A stretch of 64,000 nucleotides of DNA from Chitinophaga niastensis (GTDB lineage: Bacteria; Bacteroidota; Bacteroidia; Chitinophagales; Chitinophagaceae). How positions within the stretch are numbered: position 1 is the first letter of the stretch; every line of letters begins with the position of its first letter. A program made the translations under genes and the position numbers. The notes beneath the pieces were generated by a model, which searched no databases, was not told the origin of the DNA, and worked only from the letters and a program-made list of their open reading frames with translations. The stretch spans positions 682,001 to 746,000 of the forward strand of contig NZ_PYAW01000002.1 of the NCBI RefSeq assembly GCF_003014755.1, read 5' to 3'. This document shows, piece by piece, positions 18,662 through 27,464 of this stretch.

Positions 18662-19041
18662 ATTATAGCCGCCGGCTTCTTATTCTCATCTATTGCTACA
18701 AACGTAAAAGTACCACTGATAGCCTTCTCCCGGTGATCCAGGTACATCTGCTCCACAAATACTTCTACTTCTACCTTTAAACTGGTGTTTCCTACATGGA
18801 TCACTCTTCCTACCAATTCTATAATTGTTCCGTGCGGAATAGGTTTCTTAAAATCGATTTTGTCTGATGACACCGTAACGGTGCGCATCCTGGTAAAGCG
18901 GGTAGCCGTAATAAATGCTACTTCATCCATCAGTGCCATGGCTGTGCCACCGAATAAGGTGTCATAATGGTTTACTGTATTGGGAAATACTGCTTTGAAG
19001 ATCCGGGTAACGGAATTTTCAATCTCTTGCTCGTAGGCCAT
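18655..19041 (-). CDS. acyl-CoA thioesterase, hotdog fold
   Basis: A 128 aa hotdog thioesterase of the YciA/BACH type: VNHYDTLFGGTAMALMDEVA (about residues 23-42) includes the catalytic aspartate region, followed by VTVSSDKIDFKKPIPHG and IIELVGRVIHVGNTSLKVEVEV. The frame is open 64 codons further upstream, but that part overlaps the next gene and lacks family similarity, so the ATG at 19041 is taken. Its stop lies inside an inverted repeat. The substrate is not predictable. Confidence 0.9.
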   Translation of the reverse strand: MAYEQEIENSVTRIFKAVFPNTVNHYDTLFGGTAMALMDEVAFITATRFTRMRTVTVSSDKIDFKKPIPHGTIIELVGRVIHVGNTSLKVEVEVFVEQMYLDHREKAISGTFTFVAIDENKKPAAIII

Positions 19042-19049
19042 AATATTTT

Positions 19050-19256
19050 TTATGATGATGCATCCGGCAGTTGATAAACTGCTTTCATATCGCGTAAACA
19101 ATCTGCACAAAGACAACCATTGTACTGTTGCCGGATGAAGCTCCGTTCCTCTTCCGTTAATGTAACATCCTGGCACTGGCAGCGAAGGATAGAACCAACG
19201 CGGCATTCGAAGGTGCGTTGACATCGCGGGCATGTAACGGTTTCATGACTGGCCAT
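19050..19256 (-). CDS. small cysteine-rich (CWC-type) protein
   Basis: A 68 aa protein with paired cysteines: CPRC at residues 9-12, then C18, the pair CQC (26-28), CLC (48-50) and C53. The pattern and spacing match the Cys-rich CWC family (PF14375-like), with CQC in place of CWC, and suggest a small zinc-binding protein of unknown role. It ends 8 bp before the thioesterase start on the same strand, so the two are likely co-transcribed. Confidence 0.8.
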   Translation of the reverse strand: MASHETVTCPRCQRTFECRVGSILRCQCQDVTLTEEERSFIRQQYNGCLCADCLRDMKAVYQLPDASS

Positions 19257-19267
19257 GAGCTAAATTA

Positions 19268-19513
19268 CGAATTAAAGCGTAAGGGAAGGCCTTCGGCCTT
19301 TGTCTTTTCTTTACCATGATTTTGATGATTAATCTTGATTTTTCTGATTTTATTTTCTTTTTAACGATATCTATATCGTTTAATAATATGCTTTTAGAAA
19401 ATCAGTATAGATATTGATTAGCAAGAAATGAAATCAGAAAAATCAAGATTAATCATCAAAATCATGGTAAAGAAAAGACAAAGGCCGAAGGCCTTCCCCT
19501 ACGCTTTAATTCG
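19268..19513. repeat. long inverted repeat with self-folding ends, after metE
   Basis: Arms of about 90 bp (19268-19360 and 19420-19513). Each arm contains its own short palindrome, AAGGCCTTCGGCCTT on the left and its complement on the right, so a cruciform would branch. Units such as GATGATTAA carry GATT at about 9-bp steps and share GATTTTTCTGATTTTATTT with the repeat at 12594. It overlaps the last codons of metE (ends 19506) and precedes the cysteine-rich gene. Confidence 0.88.
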
Positions 19514-21794
19514 CTTGAGCTCTCATATTTTTAGCAGCGGTTACCATGTTACGTAATGCCATTTCCGTTTCGGGCCATTTCCTCGTTTTGAGGCCACAGT
19601 CGGGATTTACCCAGATATTGCGTGGCGGTAATAATTTAGCCGCCTTGTGCAGGAGTGCTTCCATTTCCGCTACAGCAGGCACTCTGGGAGAATGGATATC
19701 ATATACACCCGGTCCTGTTTCATTTGGGTAGTGAAAATGGGCAAATGCTTCCAGCAATTCCATCTGTGACCGCGAAGTTTCTATTGTGATCACATCTGCA
19801 TCCATGGCGGCGATGTGCTCAATGATATCATTAAATTCTGCATAACACATATGTGTGTGGATTTGTGTGGCATCGGCTACTGTACTTACGGCTAGCCGGA
19901 ACGCGGCTACGGATTGCTGCAGATACGCTGGGCGACGGGCTTTGCGAAGTGGCAGCCCTTCCCGCAGGGCAGGTTCATCTACCTGTATCACCGTAATACC
20001 GGCATCTTCCAGGTCTTTTACTTCGTCACGGATGGCCAATGCCAGCTGAAATGCTGTTTGCATACGGGGTTGATCGTTTCGTACAAAAGACCACTGCAAA
20101 ATGGTAATGGGGCCGGTGAGCATACCCTTTACCGGTTTGTTGGTGAGCGACTGTGCATAGCTGCTCCAGCCTACTGTCATAGGTTTGGGGCGCTGCACAT
20201 CTCCAAAAATAACAGGTGGTTTTACACAGCGGGTACCATAACTCTGCACCCAGCCGTGTTGCGTGAATACAAATCCCTGTAGCTGCTCACCGAAATATTC
20301 TACCATGTCATTCCGCTCAAACTCGCCATGCACCAGTACATCCAGCCCCAGGTGTTCCTGCCAGTGGATGGCCTGTGTAATAGCGGTGCGTATATCTGTG
20401 TCATAAGTTTCCAGTGAGATATTTCCTTTTTTGAGATTAGCACGCAGCTGCCGGATTTCATCTGTTTGCGGAAAAGAGCCGATAGTGGTAGTAGGAAATA
20501 AAGGCAGTTTAAGTGCGGACTGCTGCAGCGATTGTCTGACTGGAAAAGTACTGTGGCGCTGCATATCAGTATCTGCAATATTTTGCATCCGCGCCTTTAC
20601 TGCCGGGATATGTATGCTGGCGGCCGTTTTACGGCTGTTCATCACCTGCTGGTTTTCTTCCAGCAGATTTTTATCTCCCGCAATAATATCCTTTAATGCT
20701 ATTACCTCTGCTACTTTCTGTTCTGCGAAAGCCATCCATTGTTTTATTTCCTGTGGTAATGCTGTTTCATTATCCAGGTTGTAGGGAGTATGGAGCAATG
20801 AGCAGGAAGTAGCCAGCAGTATGCGTTCGGAGCCGATGCTGTTGATAGCTTGTGTAATCAGCGCCACGGAAGATACATAATCGTTCTTCCAGATATTCCG
20901 GCCGTCTACAACACCCAGGGAAAGTTGCATTGCTTCCGGAAAGTTGGATAATACCGTTTCCAGCTGTTCCGGTGCACGTACAAGATCAATGTGCAGTGCC
21001 TGCACTGGTAGCTGCAAAGCCAGGTCTGTATTGTCTTCCAGACCACCGAAGTAGGTGGTTAATAAGATGTTTAAAGTAGGTAAAGCCCGTTTAATGGATG
21101 CATAGGCCCTGCGATAAAGCTCTCTGGTAGCTGGTTCCAGGTCAGTAACAAGACAGGGTTCATCCAGTTGGACCCATTCAGCGCCGGCATTGTGCAATTC
21201 AGTGAGCAATTGAATGTATACGGGCAAAAGTCTTTCCAGTAGCGTGTTGTAGCCAATACTGCTGTCTTTTATTTTGCCACTCAATATAAATGTGAGTGGT
21301 CCAATCAGTACTGGCTTGGTAACAATACCGAGGCTGAGGGCTTCTTTAAATTCTTCCACACATTTGCGGGAATGCAGTGTGTATTGTTGTTCCGCTTCAA
21401 ATTCCGGTACCAGGTAATGATAATTGGTATCAAACCATTTGGTCATTTCCATGGCGGTAATATCGAAATTATTTTTCTGGTAGCCACGGGCCATAGCGAA
21501 GTACAGTTCCAGGCAGGCCGGGTTGGCGAGTGTTTGTTGTAATGCTTTGAAGCGTGCAGGTATCACGCCCATTGTGAGGCACATATCCAGTACCTGGTCA
21601 TAATAAGAGAAGTCGTTGGAGGGTATCAGATTGATGCCGGCATCCTGCAGGAGGCTCCAGTGTTGTTTTCGTAGCTGCCTTGCCGTTAGTTCCAATCTTT
21701 CGAGTGAAATTTTTCCCGTCCAGTAGTTTTCGCAGGCTTTTTTTAGTTCCCGCTGGCTACCTATCCGTGGGTAGCCTGGAATGTTGGTAAGCAT
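19506..21794 (-). CDS. metE: cobalamin-independent methionine synthase
   Basis: Transfers methyl from 5-methyl-THF-polyglutamate to homocysteine. The 762 aa protein has both halves of MetE: N-terminal IPGYPRIGSQRELKKACE and the C-terminal catalytic barrel with TTIGSFPQTDEIRQLRA, the zinc ligands in IHTHMCYAEFNDI (His and Cys) and VNPDCGLKTR (Cys), and ITIETSRSQMELL. It is intact. No SAM or B12 riboswitch is recognisable in the 196-bp divergent gap with pepT. Confidence 0.98.
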   Translation of the reverse strand: MLTNIPGYPRIGSQRELKKACENYWTGKISLERLELTARQLRKQHWSLLQDAGINLIPSNDFSYYDQVLDMCLTMGVIPARFKALQQTLANPACLELYFAMARGYQKNNFDITAMEMTKWFDTNYHYLVPEFEAEQQYTLHSRKCVEEFKEALSLGIVTKPVLIGPLTFILSGKIKDSSIGYNTLLERLLPVYIQLLTELHNAGAEWVQLDEPCLVTDLEPATRELYRRAYASIKRALPTLNILLTTYFGGLEDNTDLALQLPVQALHIDLVRAPEQLETVLSNFPEAMQLSLGVVDGRNIWKNDYVSSVALITQAINSIGSERILLATSCSLLHTPYNLDNETALPQEIKQWMAFAEQKVAEVIALKDIIAGDKNLLEENQQVMNSRKTAASIHIPAVKARMQNIADTDMQRHSTFPVRQSLQQSALKLPLFPTTTIGSFPQTDEIRQLRANLKKGNISLETYDTDIRTAITQAIHWQEHLGLDVLVHGEFERNDMVEYFGEQLQGFVFTQHGWVQSYGTRCVKPPVIFGDVQRPKPMTVGWSSYAQSLTNKPVKGMLTGPITILQWSFVRNDQPRMQTAFQLALAIRDEVKDLEDAGITVIQVDEPALREGLPLRKARRPAYLQQSVAAFRLAVSTVADATQIHTHMCYAEFNDIIEHIAAMDADVITIETSRSQMELLEAFAHFHYPNETGPGVYDIHSPRVPAVAEMEALLHKAAKLLPPRNIWVNPDCGLKTRKWPETEMALRNMVTAAKNMRAQAN

Positions 21795-21819
21795 ATATAG
21801 GATGTGTTTTTATTCTACG

Positions 21820-21827
21820 CAAACCTA
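21820..21827 (-). promoter_or_regulatory. putative -7 box of metE
   Basis: TAGGTTTG on the minus strand is an exact TAnnTTTG match, 25 nt upstream of the metE ATG. The best TTTG upstream is 23 bp away, longer than usual. Confidence 0.4.
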
Positions 21828-21978
21828 TAATTATTGCATCTTTGTTCGATCAAATGGGTAATATTTAGTGTTTTGTCTTTAAATTATCTGTTTAAAAAGA
21901 AAATATTACTTTATCATATATTGTGAGAGATGGTAAAACAGAAAATTCTACGGCAGAAGTGTGTCGGTGTTTTTTCCT

Positions 21979-21986
21979 TAGGTTTG
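21979..21986 (+). promoter_or_regulatory. -7 box next to the pepT start codon
   Basis: TAGGTTTG is an exact match and ends 4 nt before the pepT ATG (21991). Initiation at the usual distance would start the mRNA at or near the ATG, giving a leaderless message. Confidence 0.45.
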
Positions 21987-21990
21987 CAAT

Positions 21991-23238
21991 ATGTTTACAA
22001 ATTACTCATATACGGTTGACACACGCTTTATGCGTTATGTGCAAATAGATACGCAATCAGATCCGATGAGCAACAGCTTTCCTACCACAGAAAAGCAGAA
22101 AGACCTCTCACGTTTGCTGGTAAAGGAATTAAAAGACATGGGCATCAAGGATGCGGAGCTGGATGAGCATGGCTATGTGTATGCTACCATCCCCGCTAAT
22201 ACCGATAAGAAGGTACCGGTGATCTGTTTTTGTTCTCACGTAGATACTTCTTCAGATAGCAGTGGCACTGGTGTAAAGCCCATTGTACACAGGCAATATG
22301 ATGGCGGTGATATTGCATTACCGGACGATGAAACAGTGGTGATCAGTGCAAAAGAGCATCCATATCTGGCCAGCAAAAAAGGAGATGATATCATTACTGC
22401 CAGCGGTACTACCTTGCTGGGCGCAGATGATAAGGCTGGTGTGGCAGAAATCATGGACGCTGCCAATTTTCTGATCACACATCCTGAAATAAAGCATGGT
22501 GCTATCCGCATCCTGTTTACGCCAGATGAAGAAGTAGGTCGTGGTGTAGAAAAAGTAAATATGAAAAAGCTGGCCGCCCAGTTTGGTTATACGATGGATG
22601 GTGGTGAACTGGGATCACTGGAAGATGAAAATTTTTCTGCTGATGGTGCTAAAATTACTATACATGGTATCAGTGCGCATCCCGGTGCTGCTAAGGATAA
22701 GCTGATCAGCGCTATCAAAATAGCCGGTGAAATTGTGGATGGATTGCCGAAAGACAGCCTGTCGCCTGAAACTACAGAAGACCGCGACGGCTTCATTCAC
22801 CCGGTTCGTATAAGCGGTACCGTAGAAAAAGCGGAAATAGATTTTATTATCCGTGATTTCGAAACTTCCAGTCTCGAAGCGCATGAAACGTACCTGCGCC
22901 GCATTATGGAAAAAGTGCTGGACAGATACCGTGGTGCAAAAGCTTCCCTGAAAATTACAGAGCAATACCGCAATATGAAAGAGGTGCTGGTAGATTATCC
23001 ACAGGTAACCGCCAATGCTGCGGAAGCTATACGCCGTGCGGGTGTACAGCCGCTCAAGATGAGTATCAGGGGTGGAACAGATGGTTCCCGTCTTTCTTTT
23101 ATGGGTTTACCCTGTCCAAATATTTTTACCGGTGAAATGGCGCTCCACAGCAAACATGAATACGTGAGTATACAGGATATGCAGAAAGCGGTACAAACTA
23201 TTGTGTATCTGGCACAGGTTTGGGAGGAGAGGTCTTAA
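21991..23238 (+). CDS. pepT: peptidase T (tripeptide aminopeptidase)
   Basis: M20B zinc aminopeptidase that removes N-terminal residues from tripeptides. The 415 aa protein shows all metal-site motifs: SHVDTSSDSSG (about residues 80-90), TLLGADDKAGVAEIM (the shared Asp and neighbours), FTPDEEVGRG (catalytic Glu) and HSKHEYVS near the C-terminus. The start ATG follows a promoter box with almost no leader. It diverges from metE and is followed by an inverted repeat. Confidence 0.97.
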   Translation: MFTNYSYTVDTRFMRYVQIDTQSDPMSNSFPTTEKQKDLSRLLVKELKDMGIKDAELDEHGYVYATIPANTDKKVPVICFCSHVDTSSDSSGTGVKPIVHRQYDGGDIALPDDETVVISAKEHPYLASKKGDDIITASGTTLLGADDKAGVAEIMDAANFLITHPEIKHGAIRILFTPDEEVGRGVEKVNMKKLAAQFGYTMDGGELGSLEDENFSADGAKITIHGISAHPGAAKDKLISAIKIAGEIVDGLPKDSLSPETTEDRDGFIHPVRISGTVEKAEIDFIIRDFETSSLEAHETYLRRIMEKVLDRYRGAKASLKITEQYRNMKEVLVDYPQVTANAAEAIRRAGVQPLKMSIRGGTDGSRLSFMGLPCPNIFTGEMALHSKHEYVSIQDMQKAVQTIVYLAQVWEERS

Positions 23239-23334
23239 AATAATTACGAATTGCGAATTACGAATTACGGAACCACGTGGAGATCTTCTTATATATCTCC
23301 TCACAAATCCGCAATTCGCAATTCGTAATTATTT
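23238..23334. repeat. GAATTAC heptamer inverted repeat
   Basis: Arms of 22 bp (23238-23259 and 23313-23334) pair perfectly and consist of 7-bp units AATTACG and AATTGCG. The loop region holds CCACGTGG. It starts at the last base of pepT and precedes exbB on the same strand. Same family as 28393-28476. Confidence 0.85.
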
Positions 23335-23371
23335 ATTACTTTAACCGTTTATAGAAGAAAAAAGCTCTCAC

Positions 23372-24082
23372 ATGTTAGGTCTTATTACTTTATTACAGGA
23401 TACTTTACATCCTGCCACAGATTCCACAGCTCATGGTGCAGGTGCAGTTCCGGCAGCGGCGCAGCAGATTCATCTGATAGACATGTTGATGAAGGGTGGT
23501 GTGCTGATGATTCCTTTGGGGGTTCTTTCGCTGATTGCGGTATATGTGTTTGTTGAAAGAGCCATTACTATTTCAAAAGCAGGTAAGTTGCCAGACAACT
23601 TCATGCCAATGGTCCGCGATCAGATCACGACTGGTAATATGCAGTCGGCGCGCTCACTGGCTAAGAATACGTCAGGGCCCATTGCCCGTATGATTGAAAA
23701 AGGTATTCAGCGTATAGGCAAGCCTATTGATAATATTGAGAAGTCTATGGAAAATGTGGGTAAGCTGGAAATTTACCGCATGGAAAAGAACCTGGTGATC
23801 CTGTCTATTATTGCAGGTATTGCGCCAATGTTTGGATTCCTCGGTACTATTGCCGGTATGATCCAGACGTTCTTTAACATCTCCATCACCTCTGATATTA
23901 CATTGGGTACTATTGCGGGTGGTATTTATGTGAAGATGATCACTTCTGCTTCCGGGTTAATTATTGGTATCGTAGCTTTCATCGGTTACAGCTTTTTGAA
24001 TGCACAGATTGACAAGGTAGTTAACAAGATGGAAGGTGCTTCCGCAGAGTTTATTGATATTCTGCAGGAACCTACCCGCTAA
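23372..24082 (+). CDS. MotA/TolQ/ExbB proton channel family protein
   Basis: Inner-membrane subunit (236 aa) of an Exb/Tol energy transducer. Three membrane segments are visible: about residues 48-68 (GVLMIPLGVLSLIAVYVFVE), 147-172 (LVILSIIAGIAPMFGFLGTI) and 191-213. The family motif FLGTIAGMIQTFF is intact. It is followed 11 bp later by an ExbD/TolR protein. No TonB or PAL gene is adjacent, so its receptor system is not defined by this window. Confidence 0.93.
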   Translation: MLGLITLLQDTLHPATDSTAHGAGAVPAAAQQIHLIDMLMKGGVLMIPLGVLSLIAVYVFVERAITISKAGKLPDNFMPMVRDQITTGNMQSARSLAKNTSGPIARMIEKGIQRIGKPIDNIEKSMENVGKLEIYRMEKNLVILSIIAGIAPMFGFLGTIAGMIQTFFNISITSDITLGTIAGGIYVKMITSASGLIIGIVAFIGYSFLNAQIDKVVNKMEGASAEFIDILQEPTR

Positions 24083-24093
24083 AACAACAGATA

Positions 24094-24489
24094 ATGAATT
24101 TACGCAGGCGAAATAAGAAACAAGTGGAAATGCACAACTCTGCATTGAATGACATTCTGTTCATTCTGCTGTTGTTCTTTCTGATCGTTTCCACACTGGC
24201 AAATCCAAATGTTATCAAGTTACTGTTGCCGAAAGCGAAGAGCAATACCAAATCCAAGCAAACGGTAGTAGTGAGCATCAATGATAAACGTGAGTTTTTT
24301 GTAGGTACCAGCAAAGTACCTTTTGATGGCCTCAAACGTGCATTGGCACCGTCTATCGGCAATGAGAAGATAGAACCAACCATCGTCATCAATGCAGAAA
24401 AATCAGTTCCTGTAGAAGACGTGGTGAGTGTAATGGAAGTAGCCAGAGAAATGGGCGCAAAAGTAGTGCTGGCAACAGCGCATAAATAG
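24094..24489 (+). CDS. ExbD/TolR family biopolymer transport protein
   Basis: A 131 aa partner of the preceding channel. A short cytoplasmic tail (MNLRRRNKKQVEM) precedes one membrane helix (about residues 17-37, DILFILLLFFLIVSTLANPNV) that contains the essential aspartate D17, then a periplasmic domain ending VVSVMEVAREMGAKVVLATA. Layout and length fit ExbD/TolR. A heptamer inverted repeat starts at the stop codon. Confidence 0.92.
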   Translation: MNLRRRNKKQVEMHNSALNDILFILLLFFLIVSTLANPNVIKLLLPKAKSNTKSKQTVVVSINDKREFFVGTSKVPFDGLKRALAPSIGNEKIEPTIVINAEKSVPVEDVVSVMEVAREMGAKVVLATAHK

Positions 24490-24591
24490 CGGTTAGCTTT
24501 TAGCCTTTAGCTTTTAGTAAAAATGCAGCGGAGATAAAGGTTTAAACCTGATCTCCGCTGCATTTTTACTAAAAGCTAAAAGCTAACCGCT
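24488..24591. repeat. heptamer-type inverted repeat between exbD and prmC
   Basis: Arms of about 40-47 bp (24488-24534 and 24552-24591): GCGGTTA, GCTTTTA, GCCTTTA units at 7-bp steps followed by a non-periodic inner stem TGCAGCGGAGA. It lies between convergent genes and includes the last bases of both. Confidence 0.88.
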
Positions 24592-25447
24592 AATCGCTAA
24601 TCTCTCCTTTCACCATCCGGTCTTTTCCAAACATATCCTGTTTTAGTGTTACCTGTTGAAATCCGTGTTCCTCCATCAGGGCTACTACTTCCTTTCCTAA
24701 GGCTTCGTTGATTTCGAAGTAGAGGGCACCACCTGGCTGTAGTTTACTTTTAGCGAGTATGGTAATATGACGGTAAAACAGCAGGGCGTCGTTATCTGGT
24801 ACAAAGAGCGCCAGCGAGGGCTCATAGCCCCAAACCCGTTCCTGCATGCTTGTTTGCTCACTTTGTGTGATATAGGGTGGATTGCTTACAATCATATCAA
24901 ATTCCGGCAAAGTAGCTACCTGCTGCGCATCCAGCGCATCCATGTGTATAAAGTTTACCTCCAGCCGCAAACGGGAAGCGTTTGTGCGTGCTACATGCAG
25001 GGCGCCTTCACTTACATCTATAGCCGATACCTGTGCATCCGGCAGCGCTTTTTTCAGTGCCAGGGGGATGCATCCGCTGCCAGTACCTATGTCCAGCAGC
25101 TGTAGCCGATGCCGGTGTGCCGCATCATGTACCATCCACTCCACCAGCTCCTCTGTTTCAGGACGGGGAATGAGCACATCTTTATTTACCATGAGTTCCA
25201 TGCCGTAAAACCAGCTGCTGCCAGTGATGTATTGCACCGGTTCCTGACGCTGCAGCGCTTCAATGGCCAATTTCAGGCGATTATTCTGATCTGGGGAGAG
25301 GATTTTTGTTTTGTGAACAATGCGATCCAGTTTGCTCATGCCCGTTAGGTGCTCCATTATGATATGTGCTATGTTGGCGGCTTCCCGCTCATCATAGAGT
25401 TCACTAATGGTACCTGTGATATAAGTGAACGCAGTTTGTATAGTCAA
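24590..25447 (-). CDS. prmC: peptide chain release factor N5-glutamine methyltransferase
   Basis: Methylates the GGQ glutamine of RF1/RF2. The SAM motif is LLDIGTGSGCIPLALKK and the catalytic NPPY is at residues 189-192 (VSNPPYITQ). The TTG at 25447 gives 285 aa, normal for PrmC, starting with an Ile-Gln helix. An ATG at 25501 would add 18 mostly hydrophobic residues, but a promoter-like CAGGTTTG (25489-25482) lies between the two starts, so the TTG is preferred with some doubt. Confidence 0.93.
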   Translation of the reverse strand: MTIQTAFTYITGTISELYDEREAANIAHIIMEHLTGMSKLDRIVHKTKILSPDQNNRLKLAIEALQRQEPVQYITGSSWFYGMELMVNKDVLIPRPETEELVEWMVHDAAHRHRLQLLDIGTGSGCIPLALKKALPDAQVSAIDVSEGALHVARTNASRLRLEVNFIHMDALDAQQVATLPEFDMIVSNPPYITQSEQTSMQERVWGYEPSLALFVPDNDALLFYRHITILAKSKLQPGGALYFEINEALGKEVVALMEEHGFQQVTLKQDMFGKDRMVKGEISD

Positions 25448-25521
25448 TATAGATAATTTAAGGAATAAAGCCAGAAAAATGCAAACCTGGGGGAGCGGCA
25501 TTATCCGTCGGCTAAAAACGA

Positions 25522-25529
25522 TATTTTTG
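25522..25529 (+). promoter_or_regulatory. putative -7 box of ribD
   Basis: TATTTTTG matches TAnnTTTG exactly and lies 25 nt before the ribD ATG. No good -33 element is seen at the expected distance. Confidence 0.4.
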
Positions 25530-25554
25530 CAAAAATATTACTTCGCCGGTTATT

Positions 25555-26598
25555 ATGGATAGCACGTTCAATGAATTTTTTATGCAGCGTTGCTTGGAGC
25601 TTGCTGCTATGGGAGCGGGTCAGGTAGCACCCAATCCTATGGTTGGCGCCGTATTGGTGCACCAGGGGCGTATCATAGGGGAAGGTTATCACCAACAGTA
25701 CGGCCAGGCCCATGCTGAGGTGAACTGCGTAAACAGTGTACCGGAAGGTGACCGGTCATTAATTCCTTTAGCTACTATGTATGTGAGCCTGGAGCCTTGT
25801 GCGCATCACGGTAAAACGCCTCCCTGCGCGGATCTCATAGTATCTCAGGGGATTAAACAGGTAGTGATTGGCTGTGTGGACACGTTTTCTGAGGTAGCCG
25901 GAAAAGGAATTGAAAAGCTGCACAAGGCCGGCATCAGCGTACAAACAGGTGTGCTGGAAGCAGCTTGCAGAGATATTAACCGCCGCTTTTTCACTTTTCA
26001 TGAAAAGAAGCGACCTTACATTGTACTAAAGTGGGCACAAAGCAGCAACGGTCTGATGGCCGGCAGTAACGGCGCCCCGGTAAAAATATCAAATGCGCTC
26101 AGTGATCGGTTGGTACATAAATGGCGCAGCGAAGAAATGGGTATCCTGGTAGGCACCCGTACAGCACTCAGCGATAACCCCAGGCTCAATAACCGTTTGT
26201 GGACCGGCAAAGACCCGGTGCGACTGATTATAGACCGGGAGTTGAAAATACCACGTTCGTATCATGTATGGGATGGCAGCATTCCTACCATTTTCATTAC
26301 TGCTGCTGAAACGGATACCAACGGCTTAACGGAAACACTGACCTTGGATTTCCAGCAGGCATTGTTGCCGCAGTTAATGGAAAAATTACATCACCGGAAA
26401 ATACAGAGTGTACTGGTAGAAGGCGGCAGCTATGTGTTGCAGCGTTTTATGGAAGCAGCATTATGGGATGAAGCCCGCATCATAACAGGTACCGGCACGC
26501 TGCCGGAAGGATTGGCAGCTCCCGTGTTAACAAATGCTTTGTTGATAGATACAGTGGAATTGGAAGGCGATCGTATTGATTTTTATAGTCGCACGTAA
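25555..26598 (+). CDS. ribD: bifunctional riboflavin deaminase/reductase
   Basis: Carries out the second and third steps of riboflavin synthesis. It has 347 aa with an N-terminal cytidine-deaminase-like domain whose zinc site is H53-A-E55 and PCAHHGKTPPC (C82, C91), and a C-terminal DHFR-like reductase domain (YIVLKWAQSSNGLMAG, GILVGTRTALSDNPRL, VLVEGGSYVLQRFM). Both domains are complete. It is divergent from prmC and isolated from other rib genes. Confidence 0.97.
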   Translation: MDSTFNEFFMQRCLELAAMGAGQVAPNPMVGAVLVHQGRIIGEGYHQQYGQAHAEVNCVNSVPEGDRSLIPLATMYVSLEPCAHHGKTPPCADLIVSQGIKQVVIGCVDTFSEVAGKGIEKLHKAGISVQTGVLEAACRDINRRFFTFHEKKRPYIVLKWAQSSNGLMAGSNGAPVKISNALSDRLVHKWRSEEMGILVGTRTALSDNPRLNNRLWTGKDPVRLIIDRELKIPRSYHVWDGSIPTIFITAAETDTNGLTETLTLDFQQALLPQLMEKLHHRKIQSVLVEGGSYVLQRFMEAALWDEARIITGTGTLPEGLAAPVLTNALLIDTVELEGDRIDFYSRT

Positions 26599-26658
26599 CC
26601 CGCGACAGTATTGTGTTAAGAGAGAGAATTTAATATTTGGTTTTTCTAAATTATTTGG

Positions 26659-27261
26659 ATGGAGGTTTATTTTACGATTGATAAAACGGCTGTAGCAGAG
26701 TTTAAGGACAGGGGCAGCAAATTTCTGGCATATGCCTTTCCTGTTAAATCCCCGGAAGAGGTGAAGGAATGTTTGGGCGAAGTAAAGAAAGAACACCCTA
26801 AAGCCACGCATCATTGTTATGCGTATCGCCTCGGCACAGGCGGACTGCAATTCCGCGCCAGCGACGACGGTGAGCCGTCTGGTTCTGCCGGCAAACCCAT
26901 TCTGGGGCAAATAGATAGCAGGCAAATTACCGATGTATTGATAGTAGTGGTACGTTATTTTGGCGGCAGTTTATTAGGTGTGCCAGGACTTATCAACGCG
27001 TACAAAATGAGTGCAGCTATGGTGTTGCAGCTAATTCCTGTTATTCAGAAAAACATAGAAACAAAATATCATCTCAGCTTCGATTATACCATCATGAATG
27101 AAGTGATGATGGTAGTAAAACAAAATAACTGTACCGTAATATCACAGGAATTACAACTGTTTTGTGAAATGGATATCGGTGTGCCCAAATCCGGTGAGGA
27201 GCTATGTTTGATACGATTTAAAGATATTTATGGATTAGAGATAAGAAAGCTGAAACTGTGA
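26659..27261 (+). CDS. YigZ/IMPACT family protein (UPF0029)
   Basis: A 200 aa protein with the N-terminal IMPACT domain: FKDRGSKFLAYAFPV, then THHCYAYRLG and the signature FRASDDGEPSGSAGKPILGQI (about residues 74-94), VRYFGGSLLGVPGLINAY, and a C-terminal DUF1949-like domain. Family members are linked to translation control or RNA binding; no precise reaction is known. It stands alone, converging with the hydroxyacyl-CoA dehydrogenase gene across an inverted repeat. Confidence 0.92.
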   Translation: MEVYFTIDKTAVAEFKDRGSKFLAYAFPVKSPEEVKECLGEVKKEHPKATHHCYAYRLGTGGLQFRASDDGEPSGSAGKPILGQIDSRQITDVLIVVVRYFGGSLLGVPGLINAYKMSAAMVLQLIPVIQKNIETKYHLSFDYTIMNEVMMVVKQNNCTVISQELQLFCEMDIGVPKSGEELCLIRFKDIYGLEIRKLKL

Positions 27262-27263
27262 GC

Positions 27264-27422
27264 GAAGGTTGTCTGAACCAGGATTTAACGGATTGTATGG
27301 ATTACCCTGATGGATGCCAAAGATCTTAGCGGAGATATTCGCTGATATCTTCTTAATAAAACAACATAACACCCATCAGGGTAATCCATACAATCCGTTA
27401 AATCCTGGTTCAGACAATCTTC
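27264..27422. repeat. nonamer-type inverted repeat (GTCTGAACCAGG type)
   Basis: Arms of about 50 bp (27264-27313 and 27373-27422) are almost perfect complements. They read in 9-bp units with GATT/GATG in register (CCAGGATTT, AACGGATTG, TATGGATTA). The same unit type is nested in the repeat at 16422-16853. It lies between convergent genes. Confidence 0.88.
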
Positions 27423-27464
27423 ACAAACAAATATGAATTATATGCTATCAACAGCTGCTAAATA

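Noticed and set aside
21795..21990. SAM or cobalamin riboswitch before metE
   Set aside because: The gap is AT-rich, the metE leader is only about 20 nt if the -7 box is right, and no paired conserved core was found.
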